From Branchiostoma floridae (taxonomy: Eukaryota; Chordata; Leptocardii; Amphioxiformes; Branchiostomatidae): DNA of 64,000 nt. The stretch covers positions 11,038,175 through 11,102,174 of the forward strand of contig NC_049982.1 of NCBI RefSeq assembly GCF_000003815.2, written 5' to 3'. Within the stretch, counting starts at the first letter, position 1; each line of letters begins with the position of its first letter. The translations under genes and the position numbers were made by a program. A model generated the notes under the pieces. That model saw only the letters and a list, made by a program, of their open reading frames with translations, was not told the origin of the DNA and did not search any database. Positions 46,801 to 56,561 of the stretch are shown piece by piece.

Positions 46801-47646
46801 TTTACTCTACACCATCAAAATAACTAGAGACACACATCGATTCAAACAAACACACAGACCTAAAACCACATACCCCCGTCTTCGCGGAGGTAAAAATATC
46901 AAATCACTGACCAATGGCCGTACAGGCTGTTGGATCGAGTGGCCACCCGCCCGTGATGATCCCGACAGTCTGTGCGGGACCGATGCAGATGGCGGCCAGC
47001 AGGTCAGTGCTGCACTGGGTGGCGACGATGGCGTTGGAGGGAGTGCGTAGGTTCGGGGTCTTTACTGTGGCTAAAATGACGAGATAGAGTATAAGCAGAC
47101 CAGGACATGATAACGTTAGACTTCCAGCCGTCATTCAACAGGTCTAGATAACATAATATATTCTGGTATTCAAAAATAAGTAAAATATTCACAGATATAA
47201 TCAGCGTATCTATAGTAACATTTATGACTTAAGTGTTTCAAATGTTTCATTCTGTACCTGACCGTGGGGCATTGGATAATCTATCTGTTTCTATATGTAA
47301 TCGCTTCGTGCGGAATACGAATTATCTGGACTTATGTAAATCATACGCTTTGACTTGAAGTCACGATAAAGATTATTAGGGTTTTCCTCTGCACTCAGGC
47401 GTACCTTTTAATAGTAAAGTTACAAATGGAGCACCAAGATTTTCAATACGGAGAATAACGAAGATGCACACATGTTTTGCGAGCTTGAAGAGATTATCTT
47501 CTTTTAAACTCACCAAGAATCACAAGGATACTCGCCACAGGGCCGATCGTCCCTACGGACACAGCAAACGCTGTCTCAAACCCATCGGCAACGGTGAAGT
47601 CTGTGATGTTGCCGTCGCTGAAAGTGTCGTTACGCGCTTGCCTCAT
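43631..47646 (-). CDS. GPCR-1: rhodopsin-like (class A) G-protein-coupled receptor
   Basis: Six exons: 47514-47646, 46912-47070, 45469-45707, 44814-44951, 44259-44378, 43631-43969; 375 aa as read. The N-terminus has N-glycosylation sites (NDT, NIT); TM1 ends ASILVILG. TM2 is in the second exon (STDLLAAICIGP), TM3/TM4 in the third, with NRC replacing DRY (HIAINRCVIIT). TM5 is in the fourth, TM6 in the fifth (RNCGVLFLVFFVFWLW, lacking the usual Pro of CWxP), and TM7 in the last (NPLVYGIININYRTAI). The first ATG after a possible acceptor at 47660 was chosen. The final 40 or so codons look like retrotransposon 3' end rather than receptor tail, so the true C-terminus may differ. The YG..N.YR.A tail of TM7 is reminiscent of melatonin/GPR84-like groups; ligand unknown. 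Confidence 0.85.
45868..46245. repeat. Foldback (long inverted repeat) in a GPCR-1 intron
   Basis: About 45924-46003 is an imperfect reverse complement of about 46105-46202; the core CATCCTCCTACGCAGG matches its inverse near 46187-46202. Outside the arms, a phrase near AGCCAACCTT.CCTTCCTGT occurs in direct orientation at both ends. No coding content. Confidence 0.75.
46270..46800 (+). mobile_element. 5'-truncated LINE: C-terminal end of ORF2 plus 3' UTR
   Basis: A plus-strand frame from about 46311 to a TAG near 46599 encodes LRISCHRLRIELGRHN, then VCQFC, VEDEVHF and a further Cys. This is the cysteine-rich C-terminal region seen after the reverse transcriptase in several animal LINE clades. 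The element ends TTGTACAATAAAGGTC with a TTCATTCATT tail at 46800. It is inserted in a GPCR-1 intron, antisense to the host gene, and truncated at the 5' end. Confidence 0.8.
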
Positions 47647-48870
47647 TTCAGTAGTGACTGTCAACAAAACAGATGGAGAATTCCACGGTATACATTAGGG
47701 AAGCGCAAATCAGCACCGTACCCTGACTTCACTTTTTCACTTCCTGCACATATACACTGGTATCTGTTCTTATATTATCCCGACACACTTGATACGTTAC
47801 ACAACTATACACGAAGTGAACTGAACTGTGACATTTTGGTAGGTCTGGGATCAGATGAATGAAAAGCCATGACCAGCTTTTAATGTAGTATAAGCTTTAG
47901 CAACAAGACAGTTAAACCCTGGCCTTCAGCATGCAAAAGGTGGGATGAGATTAGACAGAGATTCTAGTCATTAAAGCAAGATGGAGTTACCTTAGCGGCT
48001 TTTAATTTCACTCGGTTTTTTTTTTCAATGACCTTCTCAAACATTAGTTAGCATTATCGCATCTTTAAACACCTTTTAAATGATTAAGGGCAAGGCGGCC
48101 CTGGTTGATCCTCGCTAGGCACAATCAAATGCTGCTTTAAACATTTCACTCAAGCAACCAACATATCGTTTGAAGTCTTTTTTTTCAGACACTGCTCGGT
48201 GTTTAAAAAATGTGCAGATCATCTTTCCCCATAACCTTGCCTCTATAGTTCATGTTATCAAAAGGATATCACATGTTACGAATACTCCTTCAAGGCAACA
48301 TGTTTGGCTGAGTCTATACGTAAATGAAATACTCTGATTAGCAAAACTACAACTGAATAAGGAACAAAATCGACGATCTATAAGATATTGAAGTGGCCGA
48401 ATAGTCTTGATTGTCAGTTGAAAGTCTCACAAATGATAAAGCAATCATGTATCGTGGCACAAATTGTGTCACAGCTGCCGTGTTTTTACATATTGAGCAA
48501 ATTCTGAGTAAACATTGAGTGAACTCATTTGCAGATTAATATGATTGTTTCTCAGTAACCTAACCCGGCATTTACTGGGTATGACGTTCTCGATACGTCA
48601 TGGAATATATGTACTAGGAGACATGCTATAGAAGGAGATCGGAACTAGAGACATTTGTAGTGTAGTACGTTCGTATATACGTAAGTGAAGTCCAACACAA
48701 TCTACACACATATGACGCACACTGTAGTACTACAGATAACAGTATGATTGACTCGGACAAAATGTCCTGCGAAAGTAATAGTGGTGTATATCTTATTTCC
48801 CTACAAAGACACAAAAAGGCAATGACTGGCAAAATATCAAACTCTAATTAAAATCCATTCAATAGGGTAT
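47647..48870. other. Intergenic, no gene seen
   Basis: AT-rich sequence upstream of GPCR-1 with only short chance frames. Confidence 0.6.
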
Positions 48871-48874
48871 GCAT

Positions 48875-48988
48875 TAATGAATGAATGAATGAATGAATGA
48901 ATGACCTTTATTGTACATTTATGCTCAAACAAGCTAGGTACAGGTCGTAGCGCTAGCGATAAGGTACAATTTATTTATATATTGTAAG
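48875..48988 (-). mobile_element. LINE 3' end with (ATTC)n tail
   Basis: On the minus strand the sequence runs through CTAGCTTGTTTGAGC and TGTACAATAAAGGTC into a CATT repeat (48875-48903). The terminal text is close to that of the LINE ending at 46800, so both belong to one family, here in opposite orientation. Confidence 0.7.
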
Positions 48989-49134
48989 AAAATGGTATCT
49001 TACCACATCTCCATTGACTAATAACAAGTCAACCATCATGCAAGATGGACTTGCCAGCTCGTGAGGAAAAGATACTCAAGGCTGATCCTTTGCAAAGTTC
49101 ATTTTGTTATCATCACAAAATCACGTCTCCTTAT

Positions 49135-49374
49135 ACCCCCTTTCCACTAGGACGACGCTCTCGCCGCGCTCTCTCTGCGACCTAAAATTTGACGTATTCC
49201 TCAACGAATTGTATAGAAAAGAAACAAATCTTTTTACACTTTCTGTGTTTTGTTGTCTTCTCTGTCACACTATTACGTTTTGTATGATATACCCAGTGTA
49301 ATAGCGAAGGTTACACATATCCTATTTAGGTCGCAGTAAGATCGCAGCCCGATCGCCGTCTGGTGAAAAGGGGG
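49135..49374. mobile_element. Small TIR element (MITE) of about 240 bp
   Basis: The left end CCCCCTTTCCACTAG...GCGACCTAAA pairs imperfectly with the right end TTTAGGTCGCAGT...CTGGTGAAAAGGGGG. The arms are about 50 bp with mismatches. Target duplication is not clear. Confidence 0.6.
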
Positions 49375-51310
49375 ACTTTGATGTTCGCGACAGACGGAAT
49401 AAAGTCGAAGAAATCGGCCCTACAAACGCAAGACATACGTACTGTATACAGACGTACCTGCTGCCGCGGACTGCCATGTGGATGATGTGTTGATCATGTT
49501 TCCCGTGAATGGTGACAGCGTGCTGTCGTGATGTAACTACTGCTCTGGGAAAGGCAGCCAATCGGACCTTACAAATAAAGTTAAGGGCACATGCGCGTCG
49601 GGCGCGGAGTGTGTTTTTCTTAGTGCCCTCATGGTTTAAAATGGAATACGAATTTAGACTAATAAGCATTATTTTAGGTAATGTGACGTGCAGTGTATCG
49701 TAATGATTAATGACCAGATAACACGCCATCTTATCACTTTATGCACTTAATTTTACATTTATGACGACCCGCTTGGAAATAGGGGATTTGAATTACCGCA
49801 TCAGGTCGAATGTGTTTGGAGCGAAAAGGACAAAAAGTGTATTTCAGGCTTTCTACTAAACGTTAACAAATGTAGAGACTACGCCTTCCAGCCACATTTG
49901 TGGTTTTCATGACAAAGTGTAAAGCTGAAATAAACAACGAGTATGGAAGAGATACAAAACAAGGCATGGCAGTTGAGCCAGGAATATTATTTCAGTAGAT
50001 GTAGCTCAGAACCGAACGTGAGAACTACTCACAATACCTCCCAATGGGAGACTTACATGTAAATCTCGTGATGACTTAATTACCTTCCAACATTAAACCT
50101 GAAATGTCACTGCACCAGGGACTTCCCTACACTGTTTCCCTTACACGAACTAAATTATCCCTACACCGGTGATGCTTGATCAGCAAATCGTCAGTATTTA
50201 TACTTGTTCTGAATTATACTTATCAAGTATGATGACTCGCTACTTATTGTCGTCGATGCTTCGAATTCCTGGACGTAATCAGATTATGAATACTTAGAAG
50301 TTCTTATTTTTTTACATTAATTCTGTACAATAATCCACGCTGTATCAACTAAAGGAAAATATACAATTGCCAACTTTTAAAGCTTGTGTTAGAAGACACC
50401 CCTACTGTGTTTTTGTCCTGCTCTGAGGCAAAATGAGTGGTAAGTAAGCTGCGTCGTATACATGTACGGTCCATCATGTCATGATATACTAGTAATGTAA
50501 TCAGAGGTAATCAGGAAAACTGAAGGTAGTTTGTCGGTCCCATTAAGGTGATGGTACTGCATCGGCAGATGGGGCGGAGGAAAATAAAACGTTTTAGGGG
50601 CAGGCCTGGCGGTGTGCAGGTTGACGTGATCGTTTTGAACTGAGCCACCCCCTCTCCAGGTGACGCATGCGCATAGCGTGTAGACGAACCATAGGTATCC
50701 AGTTTGAGATTATTTTTACATCTCTGGCATCCTGCGCAGGCTTTCATCAAACACAGATTGAAATATGAGTTGACAGTATATCTAGCAGTTTTGATAATGG
50801 GCTGTGCATCTACAATAAGAACATATGATTTCTTACTACCTATAAATACAGTAATTATACTAAACCTTGATATCAACAACTTTGGTGAACAATTCAAACA
50901 CATCACATCAAAACATCTACATCATTTCAACGTCAAATGAATTACGTTATAGGAAAAATCTCAGTATGGTTGCACCTAAAAGTTCTATGTTCAAACATAC
51001 ATGGCAGACGGCAACCTTATGCAACATCAATAGCTAGTCTGCACAGAACTCGTCTTGTCTGTTTAGTTTTTAGTGGTGTTTTTTTTCTTCTCAAAAGAAC
51101 ACCAAGGGAGCTTCGACTGATGCAAAGAGGGGCTCTCGACGATGTATGAGCACCCTTCATGTCACAGATCAAATTACAGATGTTTTCATGTTTGGACTCT
51201 TCATGATCACCGCCTGGTTTCTAGCCACGCTTTGTCGTGCAAATACCGCAGGATGTCGCGTGATTTAATAATAGTAACGGGTCTGGTTCTACAGTTTGAC
51301 CCGGTCTACT
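49375..51310. other. Intergenic, no gene seen
   Basis: No supported coding sequence; the longest frames lack splice context and recognisable domains. Confidence 0.55.
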
Positions 51311-51315
51311 GCCTA

Positions 51316-52225
51316 GGTTACACATAGCCGAATTTGGCTCCCGACACTCTCCCGACTATGGTTTAGGAGTGATTCGGGAGCTAGTCGGCTGTAGTGGGCT
51401 GGCGTTCGGCTGAGTCGGCTGGCGTTCGGCTGAGTCGGCTGGTTTTCGGCTGCCTCAGCCGAATGTTTTGAAATGTTCAAAACATTCGGCTCTGAACGGC
51501 GGGTCTGGAATAGGTCGGTTGGTGGTCGGCTGGTGTTCGGCATGGTCGGCTAGTGTTCGGCTGGTGTTCGGGAGTAACTCACTGGCAGTCAAGTTTTAAC
51601 TGCTTAACCAAGCCATAAACACTGCTAAATACTCCCAGTTTGTTTCCAACCTACTAACGATTCACTCCAAACCCGTAGACAACACTCCAAACCCGTAGAC
51701 AAATCTCTGCTAACTCAATCCCAAGAAAAATGACTATTACACAAAAAAATGTACCAGGGCGTAGGCGAATCACCCCCCGAACTTCACACGACCGACATCC
51801 AGCCGAAAACAAAAAGAACCATAAATACCATATTAGAGCTATCTGTGATCCAAATTTGATCTCTTTGTGATGTTTAGATAATAGAAGAAAGGATTATTTT
51901 GATTAAAAATAAAAATGGCTAGTTTTTAAAAAAATCGCTGATTATGTCCATTTCAAGTCGTAAGAGGGTTAGCAATCGGTTGGGAATCAGTCTGGAGTGA
52001 TTCGGCAGTCTGCGGCTATAGGTCGGGATGGTTGGTAATAGGTTAGTTGGCATTCGGGACACAGTCGGGAGTAAGTAATATACTGGTCGGGAGATGGTTG
52101 CGACATGTTCGGGACATGTTCGGCGCCAAAAAATGGGCGTGGTCAGACTGCTCCCGAACACTAGCCGACCTGAGTCGGCGAAGGGTCGGCTGGTGTTCGG
52201 GAGCTAAATTCGGCTATGTGTAACC
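51316..52225. mobile_element. TIR element of about 0.9 kb with subterminal CGGCT repeats
   Basis: The left end GGTTACACATAGCCGAATTT (51316) and the right end AAATTCGGCTATGTGTAACC (to 52225) are inverted repeats of about 30 bp, each nested in CCTAGG. Because CCTAGG is palindromic, the target duplication could be TA or CTAG. The interior is full of TCGGCTGGTGTTCGG-type repeats and has a 16-bp-arm hairpin at 51457-51491. There is no transposase. Confidence 0.8.
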
Positions 52226-52658
52226 TAGGCATAACGGAGTCCGTTATTACAAACGAGTTTCCTCCACCAGCGCTGAAGATGTTGGAGGCCCATGAAGCAC
52301 AGGAGATACAGCGCTGCCTGGCGGACCGCTCACGTGGATTGAAACTGCAGGCACGGGAACCTACAGGGGACGGAATCACGTCAGATACCTGTAGCTGTGC
52401 TGTGCTGAGCCCCCGTTTGCTACTATACCAGGCGTACTTTCATTACGTAGATTTTTAGAACTAACTTTTTTTTTGCATTTAGTAACCTAAATTCTATTCG
52501 AAGATTGTTGTGTGTGAGTCGCACAAGTAAAAAAAAACATGTGACAAGCAACGCGTCTGAATTGAGTAAGCTTAAAACGTTGTTTATCTCCTACCAATAC
52601 CACAGTCAACGGAAGGGTATAACCAATATCTGCTCAACGTAGTGCATTCATATCTGTA

Positions 52659-55600
52659 TCATGAAATTCTGCGTGTCATTGTCAAAAAATTAAAGAAAGA
52701 AATGGTGAGATATACCTCAGGAGTTCTTGTTGTTGCGAAGGTAGGGAATTGGTCTTCACGGTTGTCCTTGCAAAAACAGTGGCGGCCAATCAGATCCCTG
52801 ATGGCTGTTTGGTAGTTGGTGCTCGTCATGCCATAAACAACTGGGTTGGCGATGCTGGGGACAATGAGGAGGCAGGCCGCAAAGCGAACAGTATAAACCA
52901 GCGGCTCTTGGGCCTGCGGTCAAAGAAAGTCAGATCCGGTAATTCAATGCTAATATTATTGAGGATGTAAAGGCATTGAGGATGAACCGGCTAGCATAAA
53001 ACGGAACATGCCACAATGTATGGACGGGGCTTCCGAAAATTAAAGATACAAAATCTGTAGAATAAACGTAGCAAACCACCAATGACTCATTATGAAGAAA
53101 AAACAGATCGACCTCAGATAATTTAATTATAGAAGCATTGATAATTGTCTTCAGTAGTACAAAATCGAGAACGAAGCATGTCAGAAGGAAAGGACGGTTA
53201 AAGAAACGTAGGAAAATAACAAGAAAAAATCTACTGCATTTACTTTAATTTAGTCGGTGTCACAGTTGTGGTTATATGTATCATCACCTTGATCAAAATA
53301 CCCATAAATGTAAATGATTGCGCTACGGCCGCGTGGTGCGTTGGTACCCCGATCCCTCGACCTCGGACGTTAAGCAAAGCGCGGTCCGGACAGTTATTGG
53401 ATGGGGGACCACCCAAGGACGACCGGATTGCTGTAGCCGGACCAAGCATGGTCATTCCATGAAGTCGTCTTCCGGGAGGGACGTAAAACGGGGGTCCCGT
53501 GCTCGAGGAGGTGCCTCTACCACGTCAAACAGCCTCATTACTGAACACATTGGGTACCTACTGGCTGGCAAAAAAATACCAGATGATAGATTATAACAGA
53601 ACAGATAAGACTTACATGGGCCGAGATGCCGAGTAGAAAGTAGACCAGGAGCCAACAGACGAAGAAGACCAGAAACAGCAGGCCACAGTTCCGGGTCAGA
53701 AGAAACTCGTGACGTTTCCGAGCGTCCGACACCTGAAATAGATAATAACGGGCAGTTAACGTTTTAGACCCAGACGGGACATGGACATTTACAACAATCT
53801 TTACTGACACAACAAAATCGTATGCTTGTTAGTAGTGGATCATATGAATTCCGTAAGGATAGTACGTTTCTTAGGAGTGGATCATATGAATTCCGTAAGG
53901 ATAGTACGTTTCTTAGTAGTGAATCGTATGAATTCCGAAGGATCGTATCATGTTTTTCGGAAGGCATTCTCAAGTTATGCTGGTCTTCTACACACAAATA
54001 AATAAACACACAAACGCTACCCAAAACATAACCTTCTTAGCGAAGGTAAAAATCAGGACAACATGAAAGCAACAATATATCTCATGGTCGGTGCGGTACA
54101 CGTTACTGGTGACACATGGCTACCCACCTGCCCTCGCAGCTTCGCTCCGCTCCGCCGCACGTACAGGAGGATCCTGACGTAAGACGGCACGGAGATGATC
54201 ACCATGGAAACGGTGAGTGCGATAGTGGCCCAGAAAAACACAACGAAACCTGGTGAGTTCGTATCCTGTAAAAAAATCGAGAACGCAAAGCAATTGTAGT
54301 CGAGTCCGATTTATACTCAGTTTAAAAAGTTTCGAAACTTAAATTTGGTCAAAAATCAATTTCTCCCTTATTACCAATTGTATAGCATCATGTGTCATTG
54401 TGTATGTATGTGTCATTGAGGAGCTTATCTTTTACCATTTACAATGGTATCATATTTGTCATTATCCAAAATTGAAAGGTTGAACATCAGAGCTGACTAT
54501 GACGATTTCCAAACTTTCGTGCTGAGTTTATTTAAGGAAACAATGAGATTATCAACATAAAGCTCCAATAATTACATCAAAACCACCTGCCTGTCGTAGG
54601 GATTATGAGTTTAGGAAAAGAGCATACCGCAACGATTAAGCAACGACGCGAGATGTGACTGTATCCAATCTCCAGGCCTTGGACGTGGCAGGAAAGCACG
54701 AGTGTGACACTAGCAGCCATGAAGAGTCCCAAAGCGACGGCAGTATTCCTCCAGGTGAACATTCCATCGCCGAGGTCGGTGGTGATGACTACACACCGGT
54801 TCACGGCGATCAGCGTTAGCGCGAGGGGAGACATCATTCTGCACACGGTGGACAGCAAACCTGTGGTCACGGATAGATAAAGTTTGCTTATTAGGAACTC
54901 CAGTTAAATGGAACAGTTCCCCCCTAGTTGTGCCAAAAAAAACATTTGTTAATAACTTGACATTTTCATTTGGGAAATATGGTGAAAATGGTAATGATAA
55001 TAATATAAGCAGCAGCAGAAAAAAAAACAATAGTACTAATGATAATGATAATAATAATGATAATGGTAATGATAATAATGATGATGATAATAATAAGAAG
55101 AAGAATGATAATGATAACAATGGTGATGATGATGATGATGAACTCAGGTGGTCTAATGTATGTAAAGTAGAAAGCATAGAGCAACAGAGTAAGACAATTT
55201 TTGACCATTGTATTTGAGTCGTAACTCACCACTGACCACACAGATTGCAGGGTTAAACGGCCAGTCGTTTGTGATGATGGAAATGGCCGTAGTAGGCCCG
55301 ACACACAAGGCGAATAACAGGTCCGTGCCGCACTGGACAGCTACCATGGCGTTGGAGGGGGTGCGGAGATTCGGGGTCCTTACGGTGACTTTAAGAAAGC
55401 AAGAAATGTTTTCCCTGGGTTTATCATTAAAAAGGATAGCGCACGCCTCATGAATATGTAAATACACAAGTACCGATAGGTTACCAACTTTTTTACTCAC
55501 TATTTGGATTTTCTCAGCATTTAAAGTCTTAGGAGTGACCTTCTGCTTATACATACGTTCGTGGTTATTAACGCAGTACACTGTCATCTTAACTATTCTA

Positions 55601-56561
55601 GCTGGACAATAGAGCCCATTCCAAGTCACCATGAGGGTTTTTAGGTGATATTTGTAATTAGTCTGAAATATTTTGAATAAAAGAATATCTGAGCCACAAT
55701 AATCAAATTCTTTTCAAAAAATTGACTAAGAAAATACTCATTTATTTGAATTCTTTTGAATATTTTAGAAATATTTTGAAAGTACAAAAATGTCTTTATT
55801 TAGAATAATTATGAAACCTCTGTGTGATTATTTCACATTTACAAATATTTACAAATATTTGTAAACTTTGCCAAATGGTAAAATTAGTTTATTGCCCCCA
55901 TAAAAGTAAGCCCTATTGTTGCATCTGCGTATTTTTAGATTTCACTGCTGGGCACTGGTGGGTCCTCTGTGGCGGGCTATTGTTGCATGACACCCAACCA
56001 TACTTTGCAAGGATGTGTGAATTGCTATCTTCCCGGCCCACTGAACCATTTACAAAAAATGGTAGAAAATGATAAATAATGGTAGAATGCTGTTATCATT
56101 ATTTAGAAACCATTAGAAGTATCCAATTCCACACCATGAATATTTTCAAAGTTTTACAAGACCAGGGAAATATTTATAAAGTTGAAAATAGTGTTAAAAA
56201 TATTTCTTAAGTATCAAATGTCCTAGACATATAATTACAAATCTTTAAAATCAATTCTAAACAATGGCAACAAACATCCGCACGGTGACTTGGAATCGAC
56301 TCTAGGAGTTTTGAAGGTAATTCTGGAACGGTCAAGCATTCAATAAAATAAATGACATGATCCGTACAAAATGAAACCCATAAAGGATAAGAGTATCTAA
56401 GAACAATGAAATGAGTGAATCTCACCAAGTATGACCAGAATACTGGCGGCAGGGCCGACAGTCATTACGGACAGGTTGAACACTAGCTCCAGTCCATCCG
56501 CCACGCTAAACACTGCAGTGCTGTTATCTGGAAAGGTGTCGTTTCTCTCAGAGGCTGCCAT
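52659..56561 (-). CDS. GPCR-2: rhodopsin-like (class A) G-protein-coupled receptor, paralogue of GPCR-1
   Basis: Six exons: 56426-56561, 55230-55388, 54628-54860, 54128-54265, 53616-53732, 52659-52913; 1038 nt, 345 aa. Exons 2 and 4 have the same lengths as in GPCR-1 and all phases agree. The N-terminus has NDT and NST sites; TM1 PAASILVILG; TM2 CGTDLLFALCVGP; TM3 ends NRCVVIT in place of DRY; TM6 NCGLLFLVFFVCWLLVY without the CWxP proline; TM7 SIANPVVYGMTSTNYQTAI. The tail contains a Cys pair (HCFCKD) that could be palmitoylated. The start is the first ATG; the upstream in-frame codons are open but lack ATG. Ligand unknown. The closest group cannot be named beyond class A, perhaps melatonin/GPR84-like. 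Confidence 0.88.
53321..53590 (+). mobile_element. 5S-rRNA-derived SINE
   Basis: Positions 53321-53440 follow the 5S rRNA layout: CGCTACGGCC at the start, CCCGATCCCTCGACCTCGG, an A-box-like AAGCAAAGCGCGG, the C-box-like TATTGGATGGGGGACC, and CTGTAGCC at the end. Substitutions mean it is not a functional 5S gene. A non-5S body continues to about 53590. This resembles the SINE3 class, whose polymerase III promoter comes from 5S rRNA. It lies in a GPCR-2 intron, antisense to the gene. Confidence 0.75.
53829..53945. repeat. 42-bp tandem repeat, about 2.8 copies
   Basis: CATATGAATTCCG recurs at 53841 and 53883 and as CGTATGAATTCCG at 53925, each 42 bp apart. It lies in a GPCR-2 intron. Confidence 0.85.
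54985..55143. repeat. Low-complexity (GATAAT/GATGAT)n tract
   Basis: Purine-rich trinucleotide-like repeats in a GPCR-2 intron. They create long artificial Ser/Leu or Asn/Asp frames. Confidence 0.9.
55612..56302. mobile_element. TA-flanked MITE, copy 2
   Basis: The ends GAGCCCATTCCAAGTCACCAT and CACGGTGACTTGGAATCGACTC are inverted repeats flanked by TA. The sequence is the reverse complement of copy 3 (63332-63759) with extra internal DNA near 55900-56100. It lies in the first intron of GPCR-2. Confidence 0.85.

Noticed and set aside
53321-53440. Functional 5S rRNA gene
   Set aside because: Many substitutions relative to the 5S layout and a fused non-5S tail point to a SINE.
54710-55217. 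Ser/Leu-rich minus frame and Asn/Asp-rich plus frame
   Set aside because: Both arise from the GATAAT/GATGAT low-complexity tract in a GPCR-2 intron.
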